Shown here: positions 7,175 to 9,732 of the stretch, piece by piece
Layout of the letters: every line of letters starts with the position of its first letter
How positions within the stretch are numbered: position 1 is the stretch's first letter
Assembly: GCA_003220975.1 (NCBI GenBank)
Contig: QHTX01000157.1
Location: forward strand, 1-9,732
From: Gemmatimonadota bacterium
GTDB lineage: Bacteria > Gemmatimonadota > Gemmatimonadetes > Gemmatimonadales > GWC2-71-9
Reading direction: 5' to 3'
Length of the DNA stretch: 9,732 nt
Notes under the pieces: generated by a model
What the model was told of the DNA's origin: nothing
The model's database searches: none
What the model saw: the letters and a program-made list of their open reading frames with translations, nothing else
Program-made: the position numbers and the translations under genes

Positions 7175-7744
7175 ATGATCGACTTCGGCTCTGCCCCCAG
7201 GGTACGCAACCCTGTGCGCATCCTGCTGGTGGACGATCAAGTCATCTTCCGGACCGCCGTGCGCGCGTTGCTCGAGCCACACCGGGATCTGGTCGTGGTC
7301 GGCGAAGCCGGGAGAGGAGAGGAAGCCGTCGCCAGCGCCGAAGCGGCCCGACCGGACGTGGTCGTGATGGATCTCGCCATGCCCGGCAAGGGCGGGATCG
7401 AAGCCACCCGGCGGATCATGCGGCTCGGCATCGGCGCCAGAGTCCTCGTGCTCACGGCGCTCCCGCAGGAGCGCGAGCTGCTCGACGCGCTCGACGCGGG
7501 CGCGAGCGGCTTCGTCGAAAAGATGGAAGCGGCGGAGCATCTGGTAAACGGCATTCGCGCTGTGGCAGCGGGCCGGCTCTTCCTCGGCCCCGACGCGGCC
7601 AAGTTCGTAGTGCTCCAACGCTACCAGCGGCAGGGGCAAGCGGAGGATGAGAAGGTCGCGGCGGATCGGCTGAGCGGGCGAGCGCCAGGTTCCGGCACTG
7701 CTCGCCCTGGGCCACAAACGACTGGAAGTCGGGGGCGGAATTAG
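7175..7744 (+). CDS. NarL/LuxR-type response regulator with a degraded DNA-binding domain
   Basis: From the ATG at 7175 this is 189 residues. Residues 14-130 form a complete receiver domain: acidic pair Asp20-Asp21 (ILLVDDQ), phosphoacceptor Asp66 (VVMDLAMPGKGG), Thr94 (VLVLTAL) and Lys116 (GFVEK). The linker FLGPDAAKFVVLQRY is typical before a LuxR-type helix-turn-helix, and the protein then reads DRLSGRAPGSGTARPGPQ, which is not a helix-turn-helix. In the next frame from 7680 the bases encode ERQVPALLALGHKRLEVG, very like the start of that domain (LSxRERQVLxLLALGHxNKEI). A 2-base loss near 7680 would explain this. Other starts are TTG at 7172 and GTG at 7214; no strong Shine-Dalgarno decides. 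Its TAG overlaps the kamA TAA tail to tail (TTAG, 7741-7744). No sensor kinase is nearby. As it stands the protein could act only as a receiver. Confidence 0.8.
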   Translation: MIDFGSAPRVRNPVRILLVDDQVIFRTAVRALLEPHRDLVVVGEAGRGEEAVASAEAARPDVVVMDLAMPGKGGIEATRRIMRLGIGARVLVLTALPQERELLDALDAGASGFVEKMEAAEHLVNGIRAVAAGRLFLGPDAAKFVVLQRYQRQGQAEDEKVAADRLSGRAPGSGTARPGPQTTGSRGRN

Positions 7745-8866
7745 CCCGCGAGCACCGGCTCGAATTCCGTCGGCGCCTGCGGTGCCGTGTCGGGCTGCGG
7801 CTGCCGGTACACGTAGCGCTGGCCCGCGTAGTTCCGCAGCACGACCGCGTCGTCGGTGATCGACTCGACGTATTCGGGGAGCAGGGGGATCTTCCCCCCG
7901 CCTCCCGGGGCGTCGATCACGAAGTGCGGCACGGCGAGTCCCGACGTCCACCCGCGCAGCGCCCGGATGATCTCCAGCCCCTTTTCGACCGTGGTGCGGA
8001 AGTGCTCCGCCCCCGCCACCTGGTCGCACATGTAGATGTAGTACGGCCGCACGCGGGCGGCGAGCAGCCGCTGCATCAGCCGCTTCATCACCTCGGTGTC
8101 GTCGTTCACGCCCTTGAGCAAGACGGTCTGGCAGCCCAGGGGGATGCCGACGTCGGCGAGCCGGCCGAGCGCGTCCACGGCCGCAGGGGTGAGCTCGTCG
8201 GGGTGGTTGAAGTGCGTGTTGATGTACAGCGGGTGGTATTGCTTCAGGATCGCGCACAGCGCCGGCGTGATCCGCTCCGGGAGATGGCACGGCACGCGGC
8301 TCCCGATCCGGATGATCTCGATATGACCGATCGCCCGGAGCCGTCGGCAGATCTCGTCGATCCGGCGGTCGGAGAGGAGGAGCGGGTCGCCCCCCGACAG
8401 GATGACGTCGCGGACCTCCGTGTGCTCCTCGAGATACCGGAACGCCGACTCGAGCTCGCGCATCGAGATCTTGTTGGGGTCTCCGACTTTGCGGCGGCGC
8501 GTGCAGAAGCGGCAGTAGGACGCGCCCACCGCAGTAGGACGCGCACACCGGCGAGACGAGGAACAGCGCGCGGTCTGGATAGCGGTGCGTGATGTTCGGC
8601 ACCGGAGAGTGCGCGTCTTCGGCCAGGGAGTCCACGAGGCCGTCGTGCACCTCGAGCTCCTGGAGGTCGGGGACGTACTGCCGCCAAATCGGGTCCCCCG
8701 GGGACGTGATGAGCTCGACCATGGCGGGCGAGATGCGGAACTCGAAGTTCTCCGCCGCCTGTCGCAGCCGCTCCAGGTCCGGGAAGTGCTCGGCGCCGAA
8801 CCGCGCGACGAGCGCCTCGAGGGAGGCGACGCTCCGCTTACGCAGGAGCTCTTGCCAGGACTCCAT
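7741..8866 (-). pseudogene. kamA: KamA-family lysine 2,3-aminomutase (radical SAM), interrupted by a 19-bp duplication
   Basis: The ATG at 8866 has AAGGA 8 nt upstream. The first frame gives MESWQELLRKR to LFLVSPVCASYC (residues 1-112) and then shifts. The remainder, ASYCRFCTRRRKVGDPNKIS to EFEPVLAG, lies in another frame ending at 7741. Removing one copy of the tandem repeat at 8512-8549 restores a 368-residue enzyme with the [4Fe-4S]-SAM motif Cys108-x3-Cys112-x2-Cys115. Other KamA hallmarks are present: VILSGGDPLLLSD, YYIYMCDQVAGAEHFRT and IDAPGGGGKIPLLPEY, the last holding the PLP lysine and the Asp seven residues before it, equivalent to Lys337 and Asp330 of the clostridial enzyme. The known reaction is conversion of L-lysine to beta-lysine. 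The other homologous role, EF-P lysine modification by EpmB, seems less likely because CD...HFRT is aminomutase-like. It is last in an operon and overlaps the GNAT gene by 29 bp. Confidence 0.87.
8512..8549 (-). repeat. 19-bp tandem duplication inside kamA
   Basis: Two adjacent 19-bp units occupy 8512-8530 and 8531-8549. In the coding direction the upstream unit is GGTGTGCGCGTCCTACTGC and the downstream unit is GGTGGGCGCGTCCTACTGC, 18 of 19 identical. Each encodes the VCASYC region that holds the first cluster cysteines. Because 19 is not divisible by three, the duplication shifts the frame. The one difference changes the first cluster Cys codon to Gly in the downstream copy. Confidence 0.95.
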
Positions 8867-9353
8867 CGCTCAGGTCCTTGAGGTAGATCACCAGGTCGTC
8901 TCCGGGGGCGTAATAACCCGGGAGCCGGGCGGCCGGCGCGTAGCCGCGCCGCTCGTAGAACGCGCGGGTGGGCGCGTATTCGGCGCGGGACGATGTCTCG
9001 ACGACAATCAGTCGTCCGTTGTCAGTCGGCAGTCGCTCCTCCACGGCCCTCAGGAGCGCGCTCCCCACGCCCTTGCCCTGCCACGCGGGGTCCACGACGA
9101 TCCAGTAGAGGTCGTAGGTGCCGGTGGTGCCGGGGGTCGGACCCCAGCAGGCGTAGCCGACGAGCTCGTCGCCCGCGTATGCGCCCAGGAAGCGGTAGTC
9201 CTCGTCGCCGACGAGGCTGTCGTCGAGCAGCTCCACGGCGATGGCGACCTCGTCGGGCCGGAACAGGCCGGCGGCCGCGGTGAGCCGCTCAAGCCGTGCG
9301 CGTTGCGCGTGGCCGACGGGCCGGAGCGAGCAGCTCACGTGCCGCCTTGGCAC
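8838..9353 (-). CDS. GNAT-family N-acetyltransferase
   Basis: This protein of up to 171 residues has the acetyl-CoA binding motif A, VDPAWQGKGVGSALL (residues 87-101, with Gln92-Gly93-Lys-Gly95-Val-Gly97). It is preceded by the beta-strand DLYWIVV and followed by ETSSRAEYAPTRAFYERRGY, the usual GNAT C-terminal strand and helix. FRPDEVAIAVELLDD near the N-terminus resembles small stand-alone GNATs. It would transfer an acetyl group to a primary amine in the cytoplasm; the acceptor is not shown. The start is uncertain. The GTG at 9353 overlaps the ATP-grasp gene by 65 bp, while the GTG at 9338 (VSCSLRPVG) has AAGG 6 nt upstream and may be the real one. It sits between the ATP-grasp and kamA genes and overlaps both, so it probably shares their pathway. 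Known beta-lysine acetyltransferases (AblB) are longer, so equivalence is only a hypothesis. Confidence 0.88.
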   Translation of the reverse strand: MPRRHVSCSLRPVGHAQRARLERLTAAAGLFRPDEVAIAVELLDDSLVGDEDYRFLGAYAGDELVGYACWGPTPGTTGTYDLYWIVVDPAWQGKGVGSALLRAVEERLPTDNGRLIVVETSSRAEYAPTRAFYERRGYAPAARLPGYYAPGDDLVIYLKDLSDGVLARAPA

Positions 9354-9732
9354 CCTGCGCCTCGCGGAGCGCGACCTCGGCGATGCGGCGCACCAGCTCG
9401 GCGTAATCCCAGCCGGCCACGCGGGCCATGCGCGACAGGCCGGCGTCGTCGTTCAGGTCGGGATTGGGATTGACCTCGAGGATCCACACCCGCCCCTGGT
9501 CGTCCAGCCGGAGGTCCACCCGGCCGTACCCCTTGCCCTGCATCACGCGCCACGCCGCCTCGGCGACGCGCCCCAGCTTGTCGGCGAGCTTTTGCGGGAT
9601 GCTCGCCGGGCAGACCGGGACGCTCCCCAAGTCGTCGGGCGAGCCGGTTTCCCACTTGCCGGCATAGGTCAGGATGGGCCATGCGCCCTCGGGCATGCGA
9701 CTGAAGTCGATCTCCGCGATGGGGAGCACCCG
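9289..9732 (-). CDS. ATP-grasp ligase, D-Ala-D-Ala ligase-like (C-terminal part, cut by window edge)
   Basis: An open minus-strand frame enters at 9732 and ends at 9289, giving 147 visible residues. The segment IAEIDFSRMPEGAWPILTYA followed by KWETGSPDD matches the central lobe of D-alanine-D-alanine ligase-like ATP-grasp enzymes. GYGRVDLRLDDQGRVWILEVNPNPDL (69-93) is the C-terminal magnesium and ATP site, with Asp73, Glu86 and Asn88 as likely metal ligands. The end, GLSRMARVAGWDYAELVRRI, is also family-typical. These enzymes join a carboxylate to an amine through an acyl phosphate. The peptidoglycan Ddl role is not assured, because the context is an aminomutase and an acetyltransferase rather than mur/fts genes. 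It is the first visible gene of the operon and overlaps the GNAT gene; its N-terminal substrate-binding domain lies outside the window. Confidence 0.87.
   Translation of the reverse strand, partial: RVLPIAEIDFSRMPEGAWPILTYAGKWETGSPDDLGSVPVCPASIPQKLADKLGRVAEAAWRVMQGKGYGRVDLRLDDQGRVWILEVNPNPDLNDDAGLSRMARVAGWDYAELVRRIAEVALREAQGAKAARELLAPARRPRATRTA

Noticed and set aside
6127..7650. 507-codon plus frame over the alcohol dehydrogenase, spacer and response regulator
   Set aside because: It spans two genes in the wrong frame. The zinc-ligand motifs on the minus strand and the receiver motifs in another plus frame are decisive.
7741..8529. A shorter functional KamA starting at 8529 (reading MGASYC)
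   Set aside because: That start lies inside the duplicated unit, has no proper ribosome site, and would lack the first cluster Cys and about 107 N-terminal residues, so it is the 3' fragment of a broken gene.
8838..8866. Overlap of GNAT and kamA as evidence of annotation error
   Set aside because: Both reading frames are supported at the overlap: kamA has AAGGA 8 nt before its ATG, and the GNAT homology runs almost to its end. Overlap is normal in this operon.

Overview
This 9.7 kb window is high-GC bacterial chromosomal DNA with short intergenic gaps, overlapping genes and a strong third-position G/C bias that opens long false reading frames opposite the real genes. The EF-G-like GTPase with its N-terminus MRVYKTAEIRNVAVVGHGAS, together with the other gene families here, suggests an uncultured soil or sediment bacterium of the Gemmatimonadota type. 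That placement comes from family recall and is moderate at best. I see no rRNA, tRNA, CRISPR array, insertion sequence or phage gene.

Layout from left to right. (1) 1-339, minus: the N-terminal part of a Rieske [2Fe-2S] protein that runs off the left edge. (2) 383-1579, plus, divergent from it: a TetA-like MFS drug exporter. (3) 1639-3738, plus: an EF-G-like translational GTPase with altered G motifs. (4) 3777-5078, plus: a membrane protein joining a DUF805 domain to a C-terminal SRPBCC domain. It is coupled by an ATGA overlap to (5) 5075-6039, plus: an SMP-30/gluconolactonase-like lipoprotein carrying a frameshift. (6) 6043-7038, minus, convergent with it: a zinc alcohol dehydrogenase. (7) A 136-bp divergent spacer holding an attC-like hairpin. 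(8) 7175-7744, plus: a NarL-type response regulator with an intact receiver and an apparently frameshifted DNA-binding domain. (9) 9732-7741, minus: an overlapping three-gene operon of ATP-grasp (D-Ala-D-Ala ligase-like, cut by the right edge), GNAT acetyltransferase and a KamA-type lysine 2,3-aminomutase. The kamA gene is interrupted by a 19-bp tandem duplication inside the codons of its radical-SAM CxxxCxxC motif.

The most interesting system is the right-hand operon. A radical-SAM/PLP aminomutase, an acetyltransferase and an ATP-dependent carboxylate-amine ligase, co-transcribed with overlapping reading frames, suggest making a beta-amino acid (probably beta-lysine) and then acetylating or ligating it. 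The product is unknown. The second theme is that three genes between about 5.5 and 8.55 kb (lipoprotein, response regulator, kamA) each appear broken by a small indel while genes on both sides are intact. This is either local sequence or assembly error or real decay, and reads or a close relative would settle it.
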